Positions 7,747-18,345 of a stretch of DNA of 64,000 nt are shown here, one piece after another (position 1 is the stretch's first letter; every line of letters starts with the position of its first letter). The translations under genes and the position numbers were made by a program. The stretch is from Nocardioidaceae bacterium (GTDB taxonomy: Bacteria; Actinomycetota; Actinomycetes; Propionibacteriales; Nocardioidaceae): assembly GCA_029266455.1 (NCBI GenBank), contig JAQSWV010000001.1, forward strand, positions 59,346 through 123,345. Direction: 5' to 3'. The notes beneath the pieces were generated by a model. The model saw only the letters and a program-made list of their open reading frames with translations. It was not told the origin of the DNA and ran no database searches.

Positions 7747-8682
7747 GTGAGCTCCCGCGGGCCCCGTGTCGTCGCGGTGGTCGTCACCTGGAACCGTCGC
7801 GAGCTGCTGCGCGAGGCGCTGGGCGCGGTCACCGGCCAGAGTGCTCCGCCGGCGGCGGTCGTGGTGGTCGACAACGCGTCCTGCGACGGCACGCCGGACA
7901 TGGTGGCGTCCGAGTTCCCCGACGCTGACCTGGTGGTCCTGGGCCGCAACACCGGCGGTGCCGGGGGCTTCGCGGCGGGCCTCGACCGGGCGCTCCGAAG
8001 ACACGACCCCGAGCTGGTCTGGCTGCTCGACGACGACACCGTGCCCACTGCCGGCGCGCTGTCGGTGCTGGTGGCCGCCCGCGGCGCGTACGCGGCGCAG
8101 AGCCGGGGCGCCGCGCCGAGCCTGGTGGCGAGCAGGGCCGTGTGGACCGACGGCCGCGACCATCCCATGAACACGCCGCGGACCCGGCCCTGGGTGGGCC
8201 GCGAGGAGCGCGCCATTGCCGCCCACGTGGCCTGTGTGCCGATCCGGTCGGCGTCGTTCGTCTCGGTGCTGGTGGCGGCCGACGCCGCCCGGGCCAGCGG
8301 CCTGCCGCTGGCCGACTACTTCCTGTGGAACGACGACTTCGAGTACAGCACCCGGCTGCTGCGCGGCCGGGTCGGGCTGTACTGCCCGGACAGCGTGGTC
8401 GTGCATAAGACGCGCACGTTCGGGTCCACCGACGTGGACCCGGGGGAGCGGTTCTACTTCGAGGTCCGCAACAAGGTCTGGACCTTCACCCGCAGCAGGG
8501 GGCTGAGCCTGCCGGAGAAGCTGCTGTACGGCGGGTCCACGCTGCGGCGCTGGGTCCGCACGTACGCCGCCAGCGCCGACCGCGCCACGCTGCGGCGGGC
8601 GCTGCGACGCGGTCTGGCCGACGGCGCGCGCACCGCCCCGCGTCCCACCACCGCCGTGCTGGCCGATGCGGGGGCGCGGTGA
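7747..8682 (+). CDS. GT2-family glycosyltransferase, GlfT1-like
   Basis: A 311-residue inverting GT-A glycosyltransferase. Visible motifs are VVVTWNRRELL (nucleotide-binding start), DNASCDGT near 42-49, NTGGAGGFAAG near 68-78, the metal-binding DDDT near 95-98 and a FLWNDDFEYSTR acceptor/catalytic segment, followed by VVHKTRTFGS. This combination is typical of rhamnosyl- and galactofuranosyl-transferases such as mycobacterial GlfT1. The neighbourhood (UDP-galactopyranose mutase and a Wzm/Wzt exporter) makes galactofuranose transfer the best guess. The GTG start lies 9 nt after a TACCGT hexamer. It overlaps the next glycosyltransferase (TGATG). Exact linkage and acceptor are inferred, not shown. 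Confidence 0.8.
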   Translation: MSSRGPRVVAVVVTWNRRELLREALGAVTGQSAPPAAVVVVDNASCDGTPDMVASEFPDADLVVLGRNTGGAGGFAAGLDRALRRHDPELVWLLDDDTVPTAGALSVLVAARGAYAAQSRGAAPSLVASRAVWTDGRDHPMNTPRTRPWVGREERAIAAHVACVPIRSASFVSVLVAADAARASGLPLADYFLWNDDFEYSTRLLRGRVGLYCPDSVVVHKTRTFGSTDVDPGERFYFEVRNKVWTFTRSRGLSLPEKLLYGGSTLRRWVRTYAASADRATLRRALRRGLADGARTAPRPTTAVLADAGAR

Positions 8683-9536
8683 TGACCGAGCAGTTCTCGC
8701 TGCTGATGCCGCTGTGGTCCGGCGACGACCCCGCCTTCTTCCGGCTGGCCTGGCAGAGCACGGTCGTCGACCAGACCCGACGGCCGGACGAGGTCCTGGT
8801 CGTCCAGGACGGGCCGATCGGCCCCGCGCTGGCGGACACGCTCGCCGAGCTGATGGCGGCGAGTCCGGTGCCCGCCCGCGTGCTGGTGCTGGAGGACAAC
8901 GTCGGCCTCGGGCCGGCGCTGGACCGAGGCCTCGCCAGCTGCCGGCACGACGTGGTGGCCCGGATGGACGCCGACGACGTGTCGCTGCCGCAGCGCTTCG
9001 CGGTGCAGCTGCCGCTGATCGAGGGTGGTGCCGACATCGTCGGGTCCGCCCTGCTCGAGTTCGTCCACGACACGGCGCGGGTCGAGGAGGTGCGCATCCC
9101 CCCGACCGACCCGGTCTGGATCCGGTCGGCCGTGCACTTCCGCGACCCGTTCAACCACCCGACCGTCGTCTACCGCCGGCAGGCCGTGCAGCGGGCCGGC
9201 GGCTACCAGGACCTCCCGCTGATGGAGGACTACCTGCTGTTCGCGAAGATGCTCGCCTCCGGCGCCGAGCCCGCGAACGTGGCCGAGCCACTGGTCTACT
9301 ACCGCGTCGGCTCCGGGGCGTACGCTCGGAGAGGCGGTCTCGCCCTGCTGCGCTCGGAGATCGCCCTGCAGCGGACGTTCCGGGCGCAGGGCATCACCAC
9401 CCGTCGCGAGTACGTCCGCAACCTGGTGGTGCGCGGCGGATACCGCCTCGTGCCGACCAGGATCCGCCAGCTGGCGTACCGGCGGCTGATCGCCCACCGC
9501 GGCTACGGCGGAACCGGTCAGCCGCACCCCGATCGT

Positions 9537-9539
<3 letters not shown>
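8682..9539 (+). CDS. GT2-family glycosyltransferase
   Basis: A 285-residue GT-A glycosyltransferase. The N-terminus FSLLMPLWSGDDP is followed by a first nucleotide-binding region QDGPIGPAL. NVGLGPALDRGL precedes the DADD metal motif in VVARMDADDVSLPQRF near residues 85-100. FNHPTVVYRRQAV and EDYLLFAKM further downstream resemble WcaA/rhamnosyltransferase-type enzymes of polysaccharide loci. The ATG at 8682 overlaps the stop of the preceding gene. It probably adds a sugar to the same lipid-linked polymer as its neighbour; the donor is unknown. Confidence 0.82.
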
Positions 9540-11632
<2,093 letters not shown>

Positions 11633-11636
11633 GTTG

Positions 11637-12401
11637 ATGGCTGAGTCGGTCGTCGTGAACCACGTGTCCAAGACCTTCACCCTGCAGAACGCCCGCACCC
11701 TCAAGCAACGGTTCGTCCGCCGCAGCCGCAGCGAGCGCGTCAACCCGACCTTTCTCGCTCTCGACGACGTCACCTTCACCGTGCAGCAGGGGGAGGCCAT
11801 CGGCCTGATGGGCCTCAACGGCTCCGGCAAGTCCACGCTGCTCAAGCTGATCTCGGGCGTGCTGCGCCCCGACAAGGGAGAGGTGCTCACCCGGGGCCGG
11901 ATCGCCGGCCTGATCGAGCTGGGCGCGGGCTTCCACCCGCAGCTGTCCGGACGGGAGAACATCTACCTCAACGCGGCGATCCTCGGCATGAGCGAGGCCG
12001 AGGTCAATCAGAAGTTCGACGAGATCGTCGCCTTCGCGGGCATCAACAAGTTCCTCGACTCACCGGTCGGTCGCTACTCGTCGGGGATGTTCGCACGGCT
12101 GGGGTTCTCGGTGGCCGCCATGGCCGACTCCGACATCTTCATCATCGACGAGGTGCTCGCCGTCGGCGACCCACCGTTCAAGAAGAAGTGCATGGCCCGC
12201 ATCCGGGAGGTCCGTGACGAGGGTCGCACGATCGTCTACGTCAGCCACAACACGACGCAGGTACGCAAGCTGTGCACCCGCGCGATCGTGCTGGAGGAAG
12301 GGCGGCTGAGCTTCGACGGGGCCGTCGCCGACGCGGTGCACCACCTGAGGTACGACGAGGACCCGAGCGGCGACGAGGACGGTGAGGGAGGGGAGATCTG
12401 A
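11637..12401 (+). CDS. ABC polysaccharide export ATPase (Wzt-like, no sugar-binding tail)
   Basis: A 254-residue ABC ATPase. Walker A is GLNGSGKST near residues 60-68, the signature is YSSGMFARLGF, and Walker B with the catalytic Glu is FIIDEVLAVGD. It is close to TagH/Wzt proteins but stops soon after the ATPase domain, so it lacks the C-terminal carbohydrate-binding domain of the Escherichia coli O9a Wzt. This short form fits exporters that do not recognise a capped chain end. The ATG at 11637 lies 4 nt after the permease stop. It works with the upstream permease to move lipid-linked polymer across the membrane. Confidence 0.9.
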   Translation: MAESVVVNHVSKTFTLQNARTLKQRFVRRSRSERVNPTFLALDDVTFTVQQGEAIGLMGLNGSGKSTLLKLISGVLRPDKGEVLTRGRIAGLIELGAGFHPQLSGRENIYLNAAILGMSEAEVNQKFDEIVAFAGINKFLDSPVGRYSSGMFARLGFSVAAMADSDIFIIDEVLAVGDPPFKKKCMARIREVRDEGRTIVYVSHNTTQVRKLCTRAIVLEEGRLSFDGAVADAVHHLRYDEDPSGDEDGEGGEI

Positions 12402-12428
12402 GCCCGCCGGGCACGGGCGGCATGCCGG

Positions 12429-13409
12429 TCAGGGGCGCGACGCGGCAGCGGCGCTGGTCCAGGCCCGCCACGCGCTGAGCACCATCTCGTCCACGGAGTA
12501 CGACATCCGCCAGCCGAGGTCCCGGGCGGCGGCGGATCCGTCAGCCACGATGCGAGGGGGGTCTCCCGGGCGCCGGGGAAGCACCTCCGGGGTGAAGTCG
12601 TTGCCGGTGGCACGGGTGACGGCGGCCATCAGCTGGGCCACGCTCATCCCCTCGCCGCTGCCGCAGTTGTACACCGGTGCGAGCGGCCGGTCCTCGGCCA
12701 GCGCGGTGGCGGCCGCCACGTGCGCGTCCGCGAGGTCGCCCACGTGCACGTAGTCCCGCACGCACGTGCCGTCGGGTGTGGGGTAGTCGGTCCCGAAGAT
12801 CTGCGGGGACGCGCCGTCGGTCAGCGCCTTCAGCACCAGTGGCACCAGGTTGTGCGGGCTGGAGTCGTGGATGTCCGGGTGCGCCGAGCCGATCACGTTG
12901 AAGTACCGCAGGCTGGTGTGACGGAGATCGGTGACGCGTGCCACGTCGCGAAGCAGCCACTCGCCGATCAGCTTGCTCTCGCCGTACGGAGACTCGGGTC
13001 GCGTCGGCGTCTCCTCGGTGACCATCTCGGTCTCCGGTGTGCCGTACACCGCGGCGCTGGACGAGAAGACGATGTCGCGGACTCCCTGCTGGTGCATCAC
13101 CCGCAGGAGCCGACGGGTGCCCTCCACGTTCTGCTCGTAGGTGTGCAGCGGCCGGTTGACCGAGACACCGGCGTACTTGAAGGCCGCCAGGTGCACGACA
13201 CCGGTCACGTGGTGGTAGCGGATCACCCGGGTGAGGAGCTCGGTGTCCAGCACGCTGCCGCGGTGCAGCGAGCAGTCGTCGGGGACGAAGCTCGGGTGGC
13301 CGGACGACAGGTCGTCGACGACGACGACGTGAATACCTGCGGCGGCGAAGGCGCGTACGACGTGGGCGCCGATGTAGCCGGCGCCGCCGGTCACCATCCA
13401 GGACGTCAT
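12429..13409 (-). CDS. galE: UDP-glucose 4-epimerase
   Basis: A 326-residue short-chain dehydrogenase/reductase (extended class). TGGAGYIGAHVV near residues 8-19 is the NAD-binding loop. SSSAAVYG followed by YGESKLIGE gives the Ser, Tyr and Lys of the catalytic triad, and RYFNVIGSAHPD is the usual sugar-binding stretch. It interconverts UDP-glucose and UDP-galactose and so feeds UDP-galactopyranose mutase in the adjacent convergent operon. The ATG at 13409 has a TAGGCT box 7 nt upstream whose TAG is the stop codon of the preceding TIGR03089 gene. Confidence 0.92.
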   Translation of the reverse strand: MTSWMVTGGAGYIGAHVVRAFAAAGIHVVVVDDLSSGHPSFVPDDCSLHRGSVLDTELLTRVIRYHHVTGVVHLAAFKYAGVSVNRPLHTYEQNVEGTRRLLRVMHQQGVRDIVFSSSAAVYGTPETEMVTEETPTRPESPYGESKLIGEWLLRDVARVTDLRHTSLRYFNVIGSAHPDIHDSSPHNLVPLVLKALTDGASPQIFGTDYPTPDGTCVRDYVHVGDLADAHVAAATALAEDRPLAPVYNCGSGEGMSVAQLMAAVTRATGNDFTPEVLPRRPGDPPRIVADGSAAARDLGWRMSYSVDEMVLSAWRAWTSAAAASRP

Positions 13410-13416
13410 GGGCGGG

Positions 13417-13422
13417 AGCCTA
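13417..13422 (-). promoter_or_regulatory. Leaderless -10 element of galE overlapping a stop codon
   Basis: Minus-strand TAGGCT, with 7 nt to the galE ATG. Its first three bases are the TAG stop of the TIGR03089-family gene. Confidence 0.45.
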
Positions 13423-14196
13423 TCCGCGCAGCGACCCGGCCAGCGCATCCGGTCGCTCGGCCGTCAGCCCCGTGGCACTCCCCCGGGCAGTCCCCGTGGC
13501 CAGCAGCACCAGCGAGCCGCCCGTCACCAGTGGGACCAGCACCGTCTCGACCAGGCCGGCGGTCGTGCAGGGGCCGACGTCGGTGGCCAGCCGGCACCCG
13601 GGCCGCAGGCCGAGGTCGGCGGCCCGGGCCCGGGCGGCGTCGATCAGGGCGGCGTGGTCGTGTCCGGGCGTCGCCGCCGACGCCCTGGTCGGTGCTGAGT
13701 AGGCCACCAGGTGGTCCGGCTGGCCGAGCACCTCGGCGCCGGCGTCGAGGGTGCCCGCGGGCACCGCGCGCCGGGAACGCCCGCCCAGTGGCGACAGCCC
13801 CACCACGACCACCCTGTCGCCGGGTGGCGGCTCCGCGTCGTCGCCCGTGACCACGACGTCGGCCCCGGCGTACCGGTGTGACCGGTCGCCCCGGCCCACG
13901 GTGTCGTCGCCCGGCAGCACCTCCGCGCCCACCGACCAGCAGGCCAGTGGCCATGCCACCGCGAGCCAGTGCGCGGGGAGGCGCAGGTGGACCCGTTCAC
14001 CGGCGTCCACCTCGACCACGTCCTGCAGCAGTCCGCCGATCTTGGCCACCCAGTTGGCCAGGGTGACCCGGCTGAGCTCCACGCGAGCCCCCTCGGCGGG
14101 GTCCAGCCAGGTGACGGCGGGCGTTGCCGGGTCGGCGCGCACGTGGTGGCCCAGCAACCGGGGAATGGTGTCGGGGACCGGGAACTCTGGTGGCAC
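13420..14196 (-). CDS. TIGR03089-family protein (partial adenylation-domain-like)
   Basis: A 258-residue protein of an actinobacterial family that resembles the N-terminal part of AMP-binding enzymes but is too short to be a full adenylating enzyme. Recognisable parts are TPAVTWLDPAEGARVELSR near the N-terminus, LPAHWLAVAWPLACWSVGAE and LVPLVTGGSLVLL near the C-terminus. The canonical acyl-adenylate core motifs are missing, so catalysis of adenylation is unlikely. Function is unknown. The equivalent gene in M. tuberculosis (Rv3268, from memory) also neighbours an LCP gene, suggesting a cell-envelope link. GTG start chosen from a TACGGT box 6 nt upstream. Confidence 0.75.
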   Translation of the reverse strand: MPPEFPVPDTIPRLLGHHVRADPATPAVTWLDPAEGARVELSRVTLANWVAKIGGLLQDVVEVDAGERVHLRLPAHWLAVAWPLACWSVGAEVLPGDDTVGRGDRSHRYAGADVVVTGDDAEPPPGDRVVVVGLSPLGGRSRRAVPAGTLDAGAEVLGQPDHLVAYSAPTRASAATPGHDHAALIDAARARAADLGLRPGCRLATDVGPCTTAGLVETVLVPLVTGGSLVLLATGTARGSATGLTAERPDALAGSLRG

Positions 14197-14202
14197 TGCG
14201 TC

Positions 14203-14208
14203 ACCGTA
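14203..14208 (-). promoter_or_regulatory. Leaderless -10 element of the TIGR03089 gene
   Basis: Minus-strand TACGGT, 6 nt before the GTG at 14196. A divergent start for the nucleotidyltransferase lies only about 40 bp away. Confidence 0.5.
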
Positions 14209-14244
14209 GCCACCGGCCGTCCGGGGCGTGCGAGGATGCCGACC

Positions 14245-15297
14245 GTGGAGGCGGTGATCCTCGCCGGCGGGCTCGGCTCGCGGCTGCTCCCGCTGACCGA
14301 GCGCCACCCCAAGCACCTGCTGCCGGTGGCGAACCTGCCCTTCCTGACCCATCAGCTGGCGCGGCTGGCCGACGCCGGCGCCGACCACGTGGTGCTGGCC
14401 ACGTCGTACCACGCCGGGGCCTTCGAGCCGGTGTTCGGGGACGGGAGCCGGCTGGGACTGCGCCTCACGTACGTCACCGAGCCAGAGGCGCTGGGGACCG
14501 GTGGCGCGCTCCGCAACGCCGCCGACCGGCTGGACGCGCGGGCGGGCGAGCCGGTCGTCGTGCTGAACGGCGACCAGCTGTCCGACCACGACCTGGCCGG
14601 GCAGGTTGCGGGCATGCGGGCCGCAGGGGCCGTGGTGTCGCTGCACCTCGTCGAGGTCGCCGATCCGCGGGCGTACGGGTGTGTGCCGACCGACACCGAC
14701 GGACGCGTCACCGCGTTCCTCGAGAAGTCCGCAGCGCCGGTGACGCACCAGATCAATGCCGGCTGCTATGTCTTCGACCGCTCCGTGGTGGCGGCCGTTC
14801 CGGCGGGACGGGTGGTCTCGCTCGAGCGGGAGACCTTCCCGGGGCTGCTGGCCGCGGGCTCGCGGGTGGTGGGCTTCCTCAGCGGTGGCTACTGGGCCGA
14901 TGTGGGGACGCCCGCCGCCCTGGTGCAGGCGTCGGCGGACCTGGTCCGCGGGCGGGTGCGGTCGCCCGCGCTGCCCGGTCCCGGAGGCAGCGCGCTGGTC
15001 GACGCGGCCGCCACCGTGCGTCCGACCGCGCACCTCGGGGGTGGGTCGGCGGTCGGCCCGGGCGCCCTGGTAGGAGCCGGGGCGGTGGTCGACGGGAGCG
15101 TCCTGATGGCGGGCGCCGCCGTCGCGGCCGGCGCACGCGTCACCGGGTCCGTGCTCGGCCCGGGTGCGCGGGTCGGCACCCGCACGACTCTCGACGGCGT
15201 CGCGGTCGGTGACGACGCCACGATCGGCGTCGACTGCCGGCTGGGTCCGGGAACCCGGGTGCCCTGCGGTGCCACCGTTCCCGACCGAGGGCGCTAG
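14245..15297 (+). CDS. NDP-sugar pyrophosphorylase (probable mannose-1-phosphate guanylyltransferase)
   Basis: A 350-residue nucleotidyltransferase. The N-terminal domain starts with AVILAGGLGSRLLPLTERHP and continues with KHLLPVANLPFL, the nucleotide and phosphate loop. LGTGGALRNA and VVLNGDQLSD (metal-binding Asp) follow. The C-terminal third is a left-handed beta-helix with repeats such as GGGSAVGPGALVGAGAVVDG. It makes an NDP-sugar from NTP and sugar-1-phosphate. GDP-mannose is the favoured product because the syntenic gene beside fbiB in M. tuberculosis is a mannose-1-phosphate guanylyltransferase and a phosphomannomutase lies 4 kb away. Glucose-1-phosphate specificity cannot be ruled out. 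GTG 14245 is preferred over ATG 14236 by GAGG spacing (or GAGGAT as a -10). Confidence 0.82.
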   Translation: MEAVILAGGLGSRLLPLTERHPKHLLPVANLPFLTHQLARLADAGADHVVLATSYHAGAFEPVFGDGSRLGLRLTYVTEPEALGTGGALRNAADRLDARAGEPVVVLNGDQLSDHDLAGQVAGMRAAGAVVSLHLVEVADPRAYGCVPTDTDGRVTAFLEKSAAPVTHQINAGCYVFDRSVVAAVPAGRVVSLERETFPGLLAAGSRVVGFLSGGYWADVGTPAALVQASADLVRGRVRSPALPGPGGSALVDAAATVRPTAHLGGGSAVGPGALVGAGAVVDGSVLMAGAAVAAGARVTGSVLGPGARVGTRTTLDGVAVGDDATIGVDCRLGPGTRVPCGATVPDRGR

Positions 15298-16073
15298 GCC
15301 GCGCCGGGCTCCATGGTGTTGCCGGCGGGGTACTCGTCCATGAACTCCTGCACCGCCTCGCCGCTCGGCTGGTCGCAGTACTGCCACACGCCCATGCCCT
15401 GACCCTCGATCGCGTCGTCGCCCTCGGCGGCCCAGTGGGTCAGCGCGACGTGCGCGCCGCGGGGGAAGTCTTCGCCGTCCTCCGCGTCGTCGACGTTCCA
15501 CGGGGCCGCGATGAACTTGTTGGCCTCGTACTCGTCGGGTTCGGCGTCGGCCGGGTCGATGTCGAACCTGTCAGCGAGGTCCTCCACCACCTGCAGCGCA
15601 CTGTCGTCGTCGGCGATCGTCTGGTCGTACCAGAGGATGGTGTAGCCGTGCTCGAGGTTGTGCACGAGCTGCTCCACCTCGGGGCGGTCGGCAGCGGTGT
15701 AGAACTTGCGGCCGAACTCGGCCGGTGCGCTCCAGTGGGCGCCGAAGCCGGGAGGTGCGTCGGGGTAGTCGATCTGCTCGCCGTCGCGGTGGTCGGCGCT
15801 CCCGTCGGCGCCGCGGGTGACGATGTCGGCACATCCGGCCTCGCTGGCGCTCACGCCGATCTCGTCGAGCGGTGTGCCCGCGGCCTCCTGCTCCGCCTGG
15901 TTGTCCTGGTAGATCTTCCAGCCCGTCAGCCCGCCGATGATCAGGGCGATGACCACGCAGACGGCCACCACGACCAGCGTCCGTCGGCGCTCGGCGCGCT
16001 CGGCCTCGCGGCGCATGCGCTCGAGTCGCTCGCGGCGCTCGTCCCGCTCGGAGGTCCTGTCCTTCTTGGCCAC
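15294..16073 (-). CDS. DUF3105 membrane-anchored protein
   Basis: A 259-residue protein with a highly charged Arg/Glu-rich N-terminal 30 residues, one transmembrane helix (about residues 33-52) and an extracytoplasmic domain. EQIDYPDAPPGFGAHWSAPA, FGRKFYTAADRPEVEQLVHN and LEHGYTILWYD identify the DUF3105 family; the conserved His residues of LVHNLEHG could bind metal. Function is unknown. It follows cofE by 10 bp on the same strand but also has its own -10-like TAAACT box 7 nt before the GTG. Its 3' end overlaps that of the convergent nucleotidyltransferase by 4 bp. Confidence 0.8.
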   Translation of the reverse strand: MAKKDRTSERDERRERLERMRREAERAERRRTLVVVAVCVVIALIIGGLTGWKIYQDNQAEQEAAGTPLDEIGVSASEAGCADIVTRGADGSADHRDGEQIDYPDAPPGFGAHWSAPAEFGRKFYTAADRPEVEQLVHNLEHGYTILWYDQTIADDDSALQVVEDLADRFDIDPADAEPDEYEANKFIAAPWNVDDAEDGEDFPRGAHVALTHWAAEGDDAIEGQGMGVWQYCDQPSGEAVQEFMDEYPAGNTMEPGAA

Positions 16074-16080
16074 GGCCCCG

Positions 16081-16086
16081 AGTTTA
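16081..16086 (-). promoter_or_regulatory. Leaderless -10 element of the DUF3105 gene overlapping the cofE stop
   Basis: Minus-strand TAAACT, 7 nt before the GTG at 16073. The TAA is the cofE stop codon, so termination of cofE translation and initiation of the next transcript coincide. Confidence 0.45.
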
Positions 16087-17109
16087 CGGAGAGTCGGTGA
16101 GCATCCACGCTGCGGTGTCGCCCGGTCCCGGCCCGGGGAGGGTGGCTACGGCGCAGCCGGCCGCCCACCCGAGCACCCGCAGGCGCTCGCCGAGGGCGCC
16201 GGCGGCGAGCGGATCCCCGCTGGCTCGGACCGTGCCCGTCGACGGGTCACAGGTGACCTGCAGCTCGGCGCCGAACGGTGCGGCGGCGACCCGCGCCAGC
16301 TCGGCCACCCGCACGCCGAGGTCGCGGGTGTCCGTCGCGAAGCCGGCCCGGTCGGGCTCGCCGCGCCGCACGGCGGCCAGCACCGCGTCCCCGGCACCGA
16401 GCCCGAACAGGTCGTGGCCCTCCGCGCGTGACAGCTCCGTCGCCCCGGGACCGGGATCGTCGGCGGGCAGCACGAGATGGCCCAGTCCGGAGATCACGGC
16501 GGCCGGCGTCATCGCGTCCTTGGCCGTGACCAGGTCCGCGGCCGCCGCGACCTCGTCGGCGACGGCGGGGGCAGTGACCTCCAGCACGGTGCCGTACCCG
16601 TCGGTCTGCCCGGCCAGGTCCAGCAGCGGCGCCAGGCCGGCACACCCGACCGCGATGTCGGTCTGGCCCTCCCGCCATGCCCGCCCGGCGGTGTCCGTGA
16701 CCACGACGGCGACGCGCCTGCCGGTCCGGCGACCCAGCTCCGCGCGCAGCCGTCGCGCGGAGGCGTCGGGGTCGACCGGAAGTGGCACGACGGTGCCCGG
16801 CTCGGTGTTGGAGACGTCCACCCCCGCAGCGGCGAGGACGAGGCCGTGCCGGGTACGGGCGACGCGCAGCGGCCCGCGCCGGGCCACCACGCGCACCGTC
16901 TCGTCCCGGACCACCTGCTCGCGGTCGGCGGCCAGGACGCGTCCCTCGCTCTTGGCGACGGCCTTGCTGGACACGCACACCACGTCGCCGTCGGTCAGCC
17001 GCTCACCGGGCGGCGCGAGGGCCAGCGCGGTGGCCAGCAGGGCGGCGAGGTCGTCGCCCGTGCCCAGGCGGGGGACGCCCCGCACGGCGCGGACCCGCAT
17101 GTCGTTCAC
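16084..17109 (-). CDS. cofE: Coenzyme F420-0:L-glutamate ligase with atypical C-terminal domain
   Basis: Residues 1-240 are a CofE domain. VCVSSKAVAKSEGR near 45-58 and VVTDTAGRAWREGQTDIAVG near 136-155 carry the metal- and GTP-binding residues. It adds L-glutamate to F420-0 in F420 biosynthesis. The remaining 100 residues do not resemble the FMN-dependent nitroreductase domain that makes mycobacterial FbiB about 448 residues long. That domain reduces dehydro-F420-0, so this organism must place the reductase elsewhere. GTG 17109 overlaps the cofD stop (GTGA); an ATG at 17100 is an alternative. It is co-transcribed with cofD. Confidence 0.88.
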   Translation of the reverse strand: MNDMRVRAVRGVPRLGTGDDLAALLATALALAPPGERLTDGDVVCVSSKAVAKSEGRVLAADREQVVRDETVRVVARRGPLRVARTRHGLVLAAAGVDVSNTEPGTVVPLPVDPDASARRLRAELGRRTGRRVAVVVTDTAGRAWREGQTDIAVGCAGLAPLLDLAGQTDGYGTVLEVTAPAVADEVAAAADLVTAKDAMTPAAVISGLGHLVLPADDPGPGATELSRAEGHDLFGLGAGDAVLAAVRRGEPDRAGFATDTRDLGVRVAELARVAAAPFGAELQVTCDPSTGTVRASGDPLAAGALGERLRVLGWAAGCAVATLPGPGPGDTAAWMLTDSP

Positions 17110-18101
17110 GGATCGGTCCGGCCCGGCAGCGTAGCCGCCAGGTCGAGCGCGGCGGCGGCCATCTGCGCCGCGGAGGCCACGTCGGGCATCAGCAGCGGCG
17201 TTGCCCGGGTGACCAGCCCGGTGCCTCGCAGGGCGGCGACGGCGTCGGCGTCGGACTCGTCGACCAGCCACCCGTCGAGCACCCCACCCTCGGAGCGGGC
17301 ACCGTAGTGCGCTCCTACGCCCGCCGCCGACACCTCGACGCCGAGATGACGCAGCAGCGGTCCGGCCATGCCCCGGACAGCCGCGCCGCCGACGACCGGG
17401 GACAGACCCACCACGGGCGCGGAGGTCGCGCGGACCGCCTCCCCGACACCGGGCACCCCGAGCACCGTCCCGACCGACACCACCGGGTTGGACGGTGGCA
17501 CCAGGAGCACGTCGCACCCGGCGATGGCTTCGAGCACACCGGGGGCCGGGGCACTCGAGTCGAGGCCGACGACCACGACGTCGCGAAGCGCCGGAGCGGC
17601 CTGCAGGCGCACCCAGTACTCCTGGAAGTGGATGGCCGTGTCCACACCGTCCCGCGGCACGACGACGTGCGTCTCCACCCGGTCGTCGCTCATGGGCAGC
17701 AGCCGGACGGGGGAGCGAAGGTCGCCGAACCACCGGCTGCACAGTGCCGCGGTGACGTCGCTGAGTGGGTAGCCCGCCTGCAGCATCTGGGTGCGCACGA
17801 TGTGGGTGGCGAGGTCGCGGTCGCCGAGGCCGAACCACGTCGGCTCGACCCCGTAGGCCGCCAGCTCCTCCTTCGCGTGCCAGCTCTCGTCGAGGCGGCC
17901 CCAGCCGCGGACGTCGTCGATCCCCGAGCCGAGCGTGTACATGACCGTGTCCAGGTCGGGGCACACCTTGAGGCCGAACAGCCAGATGTCGTCTGCGGTG
18001 TTGCCGACGACGACCACCTCGTCGTCCGGTCCGAGCACGTGCAGCAGCCCCCGCAGGAAGCGGGCGCCGCCGATGCCGCCGGACAGGGCCGTGATGCGCA
18101 T
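17106..18101 (-). CDS. cofD: 2-phospho-L-lactate (or phosphoenolpyruvate) transferase
   Basis: A 331-residue CofD/FbiA enzyme that joins the lactyl- or enolpyruvyl-phosphate moiety to the deazaflavin Fo, giving (dehydro-)F420-0. SGGIGGARFLRGL near residues 7-19 is the nucleotide loop, VVGNTADDIWLFGLKVCPDLD near 37-57 holds the conserved Asn and Asp, and PPSNPVVSVGTVLGV is the Fo/phosphate region. ATG 18101 is preceded by GGAGA at suitable spacing. It overlaps cofE by 4 bp. In actinobacteria the substrate is probably PEP, giving dehydro-F420, which fits the need for a separate reductase. Confidence 0.93.
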   Translation of the reverse strand: MRITALSGGIGGARFLRGLLHVLGPDDEVVVVGNTADDIWLFGLKVCPDLDTVMYTLGSGIDDVRGWGRLDESWHAKEELAAYGVEPTWFGLGDRDLATHIVRTQMLQAGYPLSDVTAALCSRWFGDLRSPVRLLPMSDDRVETHVVVPRDGVDTAIHFQEYWVRLQAAPALRDVVVVGLDSSAPAPGVLEAIAGCDVLLVPPSNPVVSVGTVLGVPGVGEAVRATSAPVVGLSPVVGGAAVRGMAGPLLRHLGVEVSAAGVGAHYGARSEGGVLDGWLVDESDADAVAALRGTGLVTRATPLLMPDVASAAQMAAAALDLAATLPGRTDP

Positions 18102-18215
18102 CTGCCCAGTCTCCACCGCCGGTGCCCGGCAGCCCCCGGCCGGTGCGAAAGCCCCGCACTTGCCCGCATACCGCACCCGGTGACGACTCCGTGGGCACCA
18201 ATACCACTCGCGGCC

Positions 18216-18245
18216 TTGACGTACGTGGAGCGACAGGCATGTAAT
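18216..18245 (+). promoter_or_regulatory. Promoter of whiB (TTGACG-N18-TGTAAT)
   Basis: TTGACG at 18216-18221 and TGTAAT at 18240-18245 are spaced 18 bp apart, the best two-box promoter in the window. Predicted transcription starts near 18252, right next to an in-frame GTG at 18253. Confidence 0.6.
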
Positions 18246-18345
18246 TCCACCTGTGGAGTTCGGCTGGGCCCGCGACCCAGCATCGAGCAGCGCTGTTGCC
18301 GGTCACCAGGACCGGTACCGGCACGAGGGTCGAGGAGGCAGACCG

